A stretch of 39,824 nucleotides of DNA, from NCBI GenBank assembly GCA_964387775.1, contig CAYLZO010000015.1, positions 1 through 39,824 of the forward strand, in the 5' to 3' direction. Both the position numbers and the translations under genes were made by a program. This document shows, piece by piece, positions 32,713-39,018 of this stretch. The notes under the pieces were generated by a model. That model saw nothing but the letters and a program-made list of their open reading frames with translations. It was not told the DNA's origin and did no database searches. The stretch's first letter is position 1. Every line of letters starts with the position of its first letter. Origin of the DNA: CAYLZO01 sp964387775 (GTDB lineage: Bacteria; Chloroflexota; Anaerolineae; JAAYZQ01).

Positions 32713-33536
32713 TATCCGTTTCGTTTCAATTTGCCCGTTCGTTTGGCGTAGCGCTCGGCCAGGCCAAAGACGAACACGCCCACGGGGACGAATACCACCC
32801 CCATGGCCAACAGCGGCCAGACGTAACCCGTCAGCTCGGCCGTGGGCGCCCCGGCCAGCAGCCCGGCCCGCACCCCCTCCAGCACGTAGGTGGCCGGCGA
32901 GAGCTTGGCCACCGACTGCATCCAGCCGGGCAACACGCTCACCGGGTAGTAGACGCCCGAGACCAGCAGCAGCGTGGCCTGGATGACGTGGGTCATCTGC
33001 GCGCCCCGCTCCGGGAAGAGCAGGGGCATGATCGAAGCTACGATGCCCAAGCCGATGAACGACAGGCTGCCGGCCAGCAGCACCAGCAGGCTTCCGCCAA
33101 AGTTGGCGCCGCTCAGGTCCAGCCGGAAGAACATCGCCACGACGGCCAGGATCAGCACCGTGTGCAGCAGGCCGTAGACCAGCGAAAAGGCCGTCTGGCC
33201 CATCATGTGCGTGATGCGCGGCACCGGGGCCATGAACGTGTACTCGATGGTCCCCTCCCAGCGCTCCCAGGCGATGACCTCGCTGATGGCGTCGAACACG
33301 ATGGACAAAAAGTGCCAGATGAGCGTTCCGGCTAACAGGAACGAGATCAGGTAGTCGGTGTCCACCGCTTGGCCGCTGATGGCCTCCATGCCGGCGCCGA
33401 TGAAGGTGATGGCCAGGGCGTTGGCGATGCTGTATGCCAGCCAGACGACCTCCCAGCCCCAGTAGCGCCGGACCAGGTTAAAGTTCCGTTCGATGAAACC
33501 GTACGATGCCCGCATTTGGGCGACCAGTTGGGCCAT
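32712..33536 (-). CDS. ABC-2 type permease without a neighbouring ATPase
   Basis: A 274-aa membrane protein with about six membrane segments and the DrrB/YadH-like plan (an ABC-2 domain with VVWLAYSIANALAITFIG early and GVYYPVSVLPGWMQ before the last segments, typical of drug and lipid ABC exporters). The ATG at 33536 (MAQLVAQMRASYG) has AAAGGAGG six bases upstream. A longer frame upstream runs through the terminator hairpins and is not credible. No ATP-binding gene lies in this operon, so the ATPase must be elsewhere. First structural gene after the leader/attenuator. Confidence 0.9.
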   Translation of the reverse strand: MAQLVAQMRASYGFIERNFNLVRRYWGWEVVWLAYSIANALAITFIGAGMEAISGQAVDTDYLISFLLAGTLIWHFLSIVFDAISEVIAWERWEGTIEYTFMAPVPRITHMMGQTAFSLVYGLLHTVLILAVVAMFFRLDLSGANFGGSLLVLLAGSLSFIGLGIVASIMPLLFPERGAQMTHVIQATLLLVSGVYYPVSVLPGWMQSVAKLSPATYVLEGVRAGLLAGAPTAELTGYVWPLLAMGVVFVPVGVFVFGLAERYAKRTGKLKRNG

Positions 33537-33600
33537 GATGGACCTCCTTTCGCGATGTGCCGCTGGCGACGGATGGAACATCCGGAGCGTAACGGCAAAG

Positions 33601-33634
33601 AAAAAAGCCGTGGGGCTGGCTATTCCCCACGGCT
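33601..33634 (-). terminator. Second intrinsic terminator of the leader (T2)
   Basis: Reading on the minus strand, AGCCGTGGGG and CCCCACGGCT form a 10-bp stem with a 9-nt loop, followed by a run of six T. It lies 65 bases upstream of the permease start, inside the 5' leader. Its stem shares CCGTGGGG/CCCCACGG with T1, so cross-pairing is possible. A third small hairpin (GGACGC/GCGTCC) lies between the two at 33638-33652. Confidence 0.85.
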
Positions 33635-33660
33635 CGTGGACGCAGCGCGTCCGGACAAAC

Positions 33661-33696
33661 AAAAAAAGGCCGTGGGGTGTAGTGCCCCACGGTCTT
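33661..33696 (-). terminator. First intrinsic terminator of the leader (T1)
   Basis: CCGTGGGG and CCCCACGG close a CACTACA loop and are followed on the minus strand by seven T. It begins about 16 nt after the stop of the leader ORF, the classic position in transcription attenuation. Its 5' arm and loop (GGGGCACTAC) can also pair with the leader-ORF region at 33721-33731 (GTAGTGCGCCC), which would prevent T1 from forming. Confidence 0.85.
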
Positions 33697-33708
33697 AGTT
33701 AACGATAA

Positions 33709-33795
33709 CTAATGGTGTATGGGCGCACTACGGCAAGGCTGACCAGCGTCAGTGCCAACGGGATTCTTGCGGATCATGTGCATGTTGTAGAACAT
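33709..33795 (-). CDS. Leader peptide ORF (28 aa) of the attenuator
   Basis: ATG at 33795 with AAAGGAGG eight bases upstream, TAG at 33709-33711. The peptide begins MFYNMHMIRKNPVGTDAG and ends SAPIHH. It lies about 25 nt after the predicted transcription start and just before two terminators. Codons 22-25 (CGT AGT GCG CCC) contain the strand able to pair with T1. The stop codon sits in a second helix (TTAGTTA / TAACTAA, 33695-33712). A ribosome stalled early would leave the antiterminator free; one reaching the stop would favour T1. The layout is like leader peptides of antibiotic-inducible genes. The stalling signal is unknown. Confidence 0.75.
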   Translation of the reverse strand: MFYNMHMIRKNPVGTDAGQPCRSAPIHH

Positions 33796-33826
33796 CCAGT
33801 GCGCCTCCTTTCCCAAGATGGGCCAC

Positions 33827-33855
33827 ATTCTAAATGATCTTGAAGATCCTGTCAA
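33827..33855 (-). promoter_or_regulatory. Promoter of the leader-controlled operon
   Basis: TTGACA (33850-33855), 17 bp, TAGAAT (33827-33832) on the minus strand. The spacer contains a perfect GATCTT-C-AAGATC palindrome (33836-33848) that may bind a repressor. Upstream, ACTGGCCAA (33906-33914) and TTGGCCAGT (33930-33938) form a further inverted repeat that could be a control site or a weak terminator for the gene ending at 33955. Confidence 0.8.
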
Positions 33856-33954
33856 ATCGGCCTCGTCGTGTGGCCCCCAGTATAGCACGCGCTCACGCGA
33901 AACGAACTGGCCAACTGGGCAGTCTTTTATTGGCCAGTCGACCAGTCTTTGCCT

Positions 33955-34764
33955 CTACGGACCAAACTGGAGCAAGACGGCCAATCCGACCAGGGCCACC
34001 AGGGCGTACTCGACCAGCACCCGCCGGTTGAGGCGCCCTTGGAGCTGCTGGTTGGCCAGGCCGGTAAAGACATAGAAGCCCAGCAGCAGGATCAGGCCGC
34101 CCGTGATGCCGCTGATGCGCCAGTAGTTCATGGCCCAGATGATCTCGCCCGTGCTCAACCCCGCAATCAGGGCGTAGAGGGCCGTCCGGCGGAAACCCCG
34201 GCCGGCGCTACGCAGAAACTCTAGGGCCAGTAGGGTGCTGACCCCCGTCACGGCCGTGGCCGAGATCAAGCTGCGGGCCTTGGCCGAATAGATCAGCACA
34301 AAGATCACCAGGGCCAGCAAGTAGGCCCAGGCGTTGAGGCTCAGCCGGGCGGCCAGGTAGAGCCGGCCGGCGGGGTCCACAGTGTAGTATTCGGCGCTGA
34401 TGACCAGAATGAGGATGAGGCCGGTGAGCACGTAACCGGCCAGCCGGTAGAGCTGGGTCGGCGCCTGGGGAAGCAGGACGGCGGCCAGCAGCACCGTCAG
34501 CGCCGGCAGCGTCCACGTGACAAAGCTGAAGCGGGCCTCGATGCGGCGCGCCGTGGGGTGGGAGCGTACGATGGAGTCGGTGCCGGCGCAGGTGATGCCC
34601 ACCAGCAGCAGGGCCATCAAGGCCGTCTGCGTGATGCGCACCGTCAATGGCGAGCCGAGCACCGTCAGGCTGGTGCTCCAGGTTGGAAATTCCAAAAGAG
34701 CGGCCAGGATCAGGCCCAGGACGACCAGGGTCGCCAGGACGCTGGCCCGTTCGCGATAGAGCAT
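33955..34764 (-). CDS. Polytopic membrane protein (DUF5656-like)
   Basis: A 269-aa protein with about eight membrane segments and short loops (TLVVLGLILAALLEF at the N-terminus, YALVALVGLAVLLQFG at the end). I assign it tentatively to a Chloroflexota membrane family of the DUF5656 type. Function unknown. The ATG at 34764 follows GGAGG. It has its own promoter and precedes the leader operon, with a possible weak hairpin between them. Confidence 0.75.
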   Translation of the reverse strand: MLYRERASVLATLVVLGLILAALLEFPTWSTSLTVLGSPLTVRITQTALMALLLVGITCAGTDSIVRSHPTARRIEARFSFVTWTLPALTVLLAAVLLPQAPTQLYRLAGYVLTGLILILVISAEYYTVDPAGRLYLAARLSLNAWAYLLALVIFVLIYSAKARSLISATAVTGVSTLLALEFLRSAGRGFRRTALYALIAGLSTGEIIWAMNYWRISGITGGLILLLGFYVFTGLANQQLQGRLNRRVLVEYALVALVGLAVLLQFGP

Positions 34765-34791
34765 GCTTCCTCCAGAGTCTAAAGCCGCGTC

Positions 34792-34820
34792 ATTCTACAT
34801 TGCTCGTCACCATTTGTCAA
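34792..34820 (-). promoter_or_regulatory. Promoter of the DUF5656-like gene
   Basis: On the minus strand TTGACA (34815-34820), 17 bp, TAGAAT (34792-34797). Transcription would begin about 20 nt before the ATG at 34764. Confidence 0.8.
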
Positions 34821-34837
34821 ACCTGTGCCCGCACGAA

Positions 34838-34865
34838 TTGACAAGGGGAACATTTGTGCTATAAT
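34838..34865 (+). promoter_or_regulatory. Promoter of the radical SAM gene
   Basis: TTGACA (34838-34843) and TATAAT (34860-34865), 16 bp apart. It runs divergently from the DUF5656-like promoter 18 bases away. Confidence 0.85.
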
Positions 34866-34866
34866 G

Positions 34867-34905
34867 AGACCTGACAGGTTGTCCTGCGGACAACCTGTCA
34901 GGTCT
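34867..34905 (+). repeat. Perfect 18-bp stem hairpin (AGACCTGACAGGT family) at the transcription start
   Basis: AGACCTGACAGGTTGTCC and its exact complement enclose a 3-nt loop. It lies immediately after the -10, so it would form at the very 5' end of the mRNA, ending 20 bases before the start codon. It is a third member of the element family seen at 10778 and 25165. It may protect the RNA end or reduce expression. Confidence 0.85.
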
Positions 34906-34925
34906 GGTCTATTGGAGGGTAGTCG

Positions 34926-36068
34926 ATGGACGTCTTGCAGAAAATCCAGACGCTGGGCGAATCGGCCCAGTACGACCTGTGCAACGCCTGCGGCGCGGCG
35001 ACGCGCACCCGCGACGACCTGGGCCGCTGGATCTATCCCGCCGCCCTGCCCAACGGCCAGGCCGTGCGCGTCCTCAAGGTGCTGATGACCAACGTCTGCG
35101 AAAAGAATTGCTACTACTGCGCCGTTCGCGCCAGCCGCGACGTGCCCCGCACCCGATTTACCCCTGAGGAGCTGGCCCGCGCTTTCGACCGCTTCGTCCG
35201 CGCCGACCTGGTGGACGGCCTCTTTCTCAGCTCCGGGTTGTGCGGCAGCGCCGGCCGGACCATGGACCAGATGATCGACTGCGTGGAGCTGGTCCGCGGC
35301 CGCTACCGGTTCGAGGGCTACGTCCACCTCAAGCTGCTGCCCGGCGTCTCCGAAGCGCACATCGAGCGGGCAGTGCAACTGGCCCACCGCGTCTCGGTCA
35401 ACCTCGAAGCGCCCAGCGCCGAGCGGCTGGCGGCCATCGCCCCGCGCAAGGACTATTTCCGGGAGCTGACCGGGCCGATGCGCCTGGCCAAAAAGCTCAT
35501 CGACGCCAGCGGCGGTCGCCTGGCCCCGGCCGGGCAGACCACCCAGTTCGTCGTCGGCGCCGCCGGCGAGCCCGACCGCGAGATCCTGGGCACCACGGCC
35601 ATCCTCTACCGCGACCTGGACCTGCGCCGCGCCTACTTTAGCGCCTTCCAGCCGGTGCCCGGCACGCCCCTCGACGGGCGCTCGCCCACCCCCGCCTGGC
35701 GCGAGCATCGCCTCTACCAGGCCGACTGGCTGCTGCGCTTCTACGGCTTTGGCTTCGACGACTTGATCTTTGACCCGGACGGCAACCTGCCCCGCCGGGC
35801 CGACCCCAAGTTGACCTACGCCCAGGCCCACCCCGAGATCTTCCCGGTGGAGGTCAATCGCGCCTCCCGCGAGGAGCTGCTGCGCGTGCCCGGCATCGGC
35901 CCGGTCTCGGCCGGGCGGCTGGTGCGGTGGCGCCGCCAGGGCCCCCTCCGCGACCTGGGCGACCTGGGCAAGGCCGGCGCCGTGGCCGAGCGGGCCGCGC
36001 CCTACGTCCTGCTCGACGGCAAGCGACCGCCTCACCAACTCCCCCTTTGGGACGATCCGAGCCCGTAG
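34926..36068 (+). CDS. Radical SAM protein with helix-hairpin-helix tail (putative DNA modification/repair)
   Basis: A 380-aa protein. The radical SAM cluster motif CEKNCYYC (Cys58, Cys62, Cys65) is preceded by a second Cys pair (CNAC, 19-22). The core barrel runs to about 300, with FLSSGLCGSAGRTMDQM as a conserved loop. A helix-hairpin-helix element is at about 315-345 (VNRASREELLRVPGIGPVSA). This is the family annotated as putative DNA modification/repair radical SAM protein, often encoded beside a uracil-DNA-glycosylase-like partner. No such partner is seen here. The ATG at 34926 has GGAGGG upstream. The stop codon is supplied by a palindromic repeat at 36064. Confidence 0.9.
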   Translation: MDVLQKIQTLGESAQYDLCNACGAATRTRDDLGRWIYPAALPNGQAVRVLKVLMTNVCEKNCYYCAVRASRDVPRTRFTPEELARAFDRFVRADLVDGLFLSSGLCGSAGRTMDQMIDCVELVRGRYRFEGYVHLKLLPGVSEAHIERAVQLAHRVSVNLEAPSAERLAAIAPRKDYFRELTGPMRLAKKLIDASGGRLAPAGQTTQFVVGAAGEPDREILGTTAILYRDLDLRRAYFSAFQPVPGTPLDGRSPTPAWREHRLYQADWLLRFYGFGFDDLIFDPDGNLPRRADPKLTYAQAHPEIFPVEVNRASREELLRVPGIGPVSAGRLVRWRRQGPLRDLGDLGKAGAVAERAAPYVLLDGKRPPHQLPLWDDPSP

Positions 36069-36092
36069 GGCAAATTGCCAATTTGCCCTACG
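36064..36092. repeat. CGTAGGGCAAAT palindrome at the radical SAM stop codon
   Basis: CGTAGGGCAAAT and ATTTGCCCTACG enclose a 5-nt loop. The TAG stop of the radical SAM gene (36066-36068) lies within the left arm. It could act as a terminator or mRNA-end hairpin; the element looks like a dispersed repeat that has come to define the C-terminus. Confidence 0.75.
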
Positions 36093-36093
36093 C

Positions 36094-36122
36094 TTGACAC
36101 GCGTCCCCTCTTCCAGTACAAT
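36094..36122 (+). promoter_or_regulatory. Promoter of the MazG-like gene
   Basis: TTGACA (36094-36099), 17 bp, TACAAT (36117-36122), directly after the palindrome at the previous gene end. Confidence 0.8.
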
Positions 36123-36151
36123 ACCGGCACATTGTTGGCAGGAGCTTTTTC

Positions 36152-36535
36152 ATGCACACAGACGCCCAGACCACCATCGGCGCGCTGCGCCGGGCTGTGG
36201 CCGATTTCGTGGACGCCCGCGACTGGCAGCCCTTCCACTCGCCCAAGAACCTGAGCATGTCCATCGCCATCGAGGCCGCCGAGCTGATGGAGCGCTTCCA
36301 GTGGCTCACGGCCGACGAAGCCTGGGCGGCGATGGACGATCCCGGCGAACGTGCCGCCCTCCTCGACGAGGTGGCCGACGTCGTCATCTATTGCCTCAGC
36401 CTGAGCAACGCCCTCGACCTGGACGTCAGCGCGGCGGTGTTGACCAAGCTCCAGACCAACGAGCACCGCTACCCGGCCGACGAGTTTCGGGGCCGGTTCC
36501 GCCGACCCGAGCGGGAAAAAGAGACCGATGCGTAA
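36152..36535 (+). CDS. MazG-like nucleotide pyrophosphohydrolase
   Basis: A 127-aa all-alpha NTP pyrophosphohydrolase of the MazG/RS21-C6 (dCTPase-like) group. The metal-binding helices are visible as EAAELME (41-47) and LDEVADVVIY (71-80), the ExxE and ExxD motifs. FHSPKNLSMSI precedes them as in this family. It hydrolyses (d)NTPs to monophosphate and PPi, usually as nucleotide-pool sanitation. The ATG at 36152 has AGGAG upstream. It overlaps the next gene by eight bases. Confidence 0.9.
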   Translation: MHTDAQTTIGALRRAVADFVDARDWQPFHSPKNLSMSIAIEAAELMERFQWLTADEAWAAMDDPGERAALLDEVADVVIYCLSLSNALDLDVSAAVLTKLQTNEHRYPADEFRGRFRRPEREKETDA

Positions 36536-37625
36536 ACTCTCCAGGGAGGAGCAGCCAACCTACGTCCTCCGCTACCCGCGCAGCGTCGCGTTGGCGCGCT
36601 TTGCCTTGGCTGTCCTGCTGGCCTCGGCGGCGCTGGTCCGCTGGGGGCTGGCCTGGGTCGGCCTGGCCCGGCTGCTGGCCGCGGAGGCGAACGTCGTGCC
36701 CTACCTGCTGCGCCCCTTTGCCACGGCCCACCTCAGCCTGCTGCTGACGGCCGGTTCCCTGGCCTTGATCTACGCCTTCCTGCCCAACCTGGGCTTGACC
36801 GACGACGGTCTGGCCGTGCGCCGGCTCACCGGCTGGTACGTCGTCCCCTGGCCGGCGGTCACGGCGGTCCGCATCCTCTCCTTCGAAAAGCCGGGGCGCC
36901 GGCTGGTGTTGGTCCAGGGCACCTGGGCGCGCTGGTCGCCCTGGCCCCGGCTGGTGAGCCTCTGCCTGGGCGCCGGCCTTGAGCCGGGCCTGGTCTTTGG
37001 GTCCGCCATCCGCGATTTTGGGCCGCTGGTGCGCAAGCTCTACGAAAAAGTGCGGCGGGCGGCCCCTGAGGCCCCCTTTGACGAGGATTTCTTTTCCCTG
37101 CCCGCCCACCTGGTCCTCGAACCGGGCAGAACCGTAGCCGACCTCGTCCACGAGGCCCGTGAGGTGGGCTGGCCGCTCTCGATCTCGGCCCAGGCCATGG
37201 CTGCCGTCCCGGCGGGCCTGGTGGTGGTGCAGGGGTTATTGCTGCTCCTTCAGGGGGGTGCCTGGTGGTTGCCCTTTGTTGTGATCGGCCTGTGCGAGCT
37301 GGAGTGGCTGCTCGGCGCACTCTACCTCTACGCCCTGGCCGAGGTCTTTCCGGCCCACGTCGAGTTCCGGGAGTCCCTGCTGCTCTATCCCATGGTCCAG
37401 GTGCCCCGCGCCCTGCTGGCCTTGCCGATGGCGATGCTCGTCGCGGCCGGCGTCCCCTTTCTGGCCGCGATGGCCGGCCTGGCCGCCGTGATCTGGTCGG
37501 TGATGCTGACGGCTATGCTGGTGCAACGGCTGTTCCGGCTAAAATCGTTCTTGCCGACGGCCGCTGGCGCAGTCTTTCAGGCGCTGTTCCAATTCATGGT
37601 CCTGGCCCTGGCTCTGGCAGGCTGA
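36528..37625 (+). CDS. Membrane protein of unknown function (365 aa)
   Basis: Two membrane segments near the N-terminus (about 22-45 and 68-85) are followed by a ~140-residue soluble part with a PH-like strand pattern (LGLTDDGLAVRRLTGWYVVP, then VTAVRILSFEK). About four C-terminal segments run from 222 to the end. The soluble part resembles bacterial PH-like domains of membrane proteins, but this is a weak call. It overlaps the MazG-like gene by eight bases, so they are co-transcribed. No function assigned. Confidence 0.75.
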   Translation: MRKLSREEQPTYVLRYPRSVALARFALAVLLASAALVRWGLAWVGLARLLAAEANVVPYLLRPFATAHLSLLLTAGSLALIYAFLPNLGLTDDGLAVRRLTGWYVVPWPAVTAVRILSFEKPGRRLVLVQGTWARWSPWPRLVSLCLGAGLEPGLVFGSAIRDFGPLVRKLYEKVRRAAPEAPFDEDFFSLPAHLVLEPGRTVADLVHEAREVGWPLSISAQAMAAVPAGLVVVQGLLLLLQGGAWWLPFVVIGLCELEWLLGALYLYALAEVFPAHVEFRESLLLYPMVQVPRALLALPMAMLVAAGVPFLAAMAGLAAVIWSVMLTAMLVQRLFRLKSFLPTAAGAVFQALFQFMVLALALAG

Positions 37626-37665
37626 GCGAGGGCAGCCCTGGCGCCAACGAGGGGTCGCACCCACC

Positions 37666-37735
37666 TTGCATTTCCATGACAGATGGGGTACAATCGGCGC
37701 TGCGTACCCCGTGAGCGCGCGGGGTATCCTTTTTT
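37666..37735 (+). promoter_or_regulatory. Promoter followed at once by an intrinsic terminator (attenuator) before the glycosyltransferase
   Basis: TTGCAT (37666-37671), 17 bp, TACAAT (37689-37694) is a promoter. About ten bases after its expected start, TACCCCG (37705-37711) and CGGGGTA (37720-37726) form a stem followed by TCC and six T (37730-37735), an intrinsic terminator. Transcripts would end after ~35 nt unless relieved, which suggests processive antitermination control of the polysaccharide locus. Confidence 0.65.
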
Positions 37736-37769
37736 GCGAGCCGTACAGACAGGGTTGGAAGCGTCTATC

Positions 37770-38981
37770 TTGGATGGCAAAGGTACAAACCAAGAACCGT
37801 ATAGCGTTTTGATGATCGCCCCCACCTCCTTCTTTTCCGATTATGGCTGCTCGGTCCGCATTCTGGAGGAGGCAAAGGAACTGCAAGGGCTGGGCAACGA
37901 CGTCACGATCTGCACCTATCGCAATGGCCAGGACGTGCCCGGCCTGACTATCCGTCGCACGGCCAGCGTCCCCTTTCGCGAGCACTATGAGGTGGGCTCT
38001 TCGCCGCACAAGATTGCGTTTGACGCCTTGCTCTTCTGGACGGTGCTAAAGACCGCCCTGCGGCGGCAACCCGACGTCATCCACGCCCACATGCACGAGG
38101 GGGCGCTCATCGGCCTGGTCGTCGGCAAGCTGCTGGGCATCCCCCTGGTCTTTGACTTTCAGGGCAGCCTGACCGGCGAGATGTTGGACCACAACTTTTT
38201 GCACCGCGATAGTATTTTCTATCGACCCCTGCGCTGGTTGGAGGAGCGGATCGACCGCCTCGCACCGGCTATCCTCACCAGTTCACACAATGCCAAGCGC
38301 CTGCTGGTCAAGGAGTTTGGCTGTTCTCCGCAGCGCGTGACGGCGATGGCCGACTGTGTGGACGGGGAAGTGTTTTTCCCAGTTGAAACAGGCGAGAAAG
38401 CAGCCCTGGCCGCCAGGCGGGCGTCGTTGGGCATCCCTCAAGGACGCAAGGTCGTCGTTTATTTGGGCCTCTTGGCCGATTACCAGGGCACCGACGTCCT
38501 GCTCCAGGCCGCCGCTCGGGTATGCGATGCCCGCGACGACGTGCATTTCTTGATCATGGGCTTCCCGGCCGTGAACCATTATCGAGCGATGGCCCATCAA
38601 CTCGGCCTCCGCGGCCGGGTGACCTTCACCGGCAAAGTCCCTTATCCACAGGCCCGCGACTTTTTGGCGCTGGGCGACGTGGCCGTGGCCCCCAAGCTCT
38701 CGGCCACGGAGGGCAGTGGCAAGATCTTGAACTACATGGCCATGGGGCTGCCCACGGTGGCCTTTGCGACGCCGGTCAGCCGCGAGTACCTGGGCGATCA
38801 GGGCATCTATGCCGAGCCGGGTGACCCGGACTCCTTGGCCGAGGCCCTACTGCGCGCGCTGTCCGATCCCCAGCGGGAGACTCGTCGCCGGGCTCTCCGG
38901 GAAGAGGCGCTGCAGGCCTATGGCTGGGATCGCGCTTCGGCGACGATCTTGCAAGCCTACGGCTCGGTTTGCCACAAGTAG
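37770..38981 (+). CDS. GT4-type glycosyltransferase
   Basis: A family 4 (GT-B fold) retaining glycosyltransferase, 403 aa from the TTG at 37770. The N-terminal domain opens VLMIAPTSFFSDYGCSVRIL. The C-terminal domain has KVVVYLGLLADYQGTDVLLQ, then the nucleotide-sugar-binding LSATEGSGKILNYMAMGLP (an EX7E-like region). The start is uncertain: TTG 37770 gives a natural N-terminus, ATG 37812 would remove part of the first beta strand, and upstream codons cross the terminator. It transfers a sugar from a nucleotide donor to a cell-surface glycan precursor. It is first in a locus with an ABC-2 polysaccharide exporter. Confidence 0.88.
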   Translation: MDGKGTNQEPYSVLMIAPTSFFSDYGCSVRILEEAKELQGLGNDVTICTYRNGQDVPGLTIRRTASVPFREHYEVGSSPHKIAFDALLFWTVLKTALRRQPDVIHAHMHEGALIGLVVGKLLGIPLVFDFQGSLTGEMLDHNFLHRDSIFYRPLRWLEERIDRLAPAILTSSHNAKRLLVKEFGCSPQRVTAMADCVDGEVFFPVETGEKAALAARRASLGIPQGRKVVVYLGLLADYQGTDVLLQAAARVCDARDDVHFLIMGFPAVNHYRAMAHQLGLRGRVTFTGKVPYPQARDFLALGDVAVAPKLSATEGSGKILNYMAMGLPTVAFATPVSREYLGDQGIYAEPGDPDSLAEALLRALSDPQRETRRRALREEALQAYGWDRASATILQAYGSVCHK

Positions 38982-38997
38982 CCGGGCGTGCTATAAT
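38969..38997 (+). promoter_or_regulatory. Promoter of the polysaccharide-export permease gene
   Basis: TTGCCA (38969-38974), 17 bp, TATAAT (38992-38997). The -35 lies within the last codons of the glycosyltransferase gene, so the exporter can be transcribed independently. Confidence 0.75.
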
Positions 38998-39018
38998 GCC
39001 GGGCTTGGTGTGGGAGAC

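Noticed and set aside
33537..33662. Upstream extension of the ABC permease frame to a TTG at 33662
   Set aside because: The extension would translate the second terminator hairpin and lacks a ribosome site; the ATG at 33536 has a perfect one.
33906..33938. ACTGGCCAA inverted repeat taken as a terminator for the DUF5656-like gene
   Set aside because: Nine-bp stem with a 15-nt loop and no T run; too weak for a separate terminator call, so only mentioned as a possible control site.
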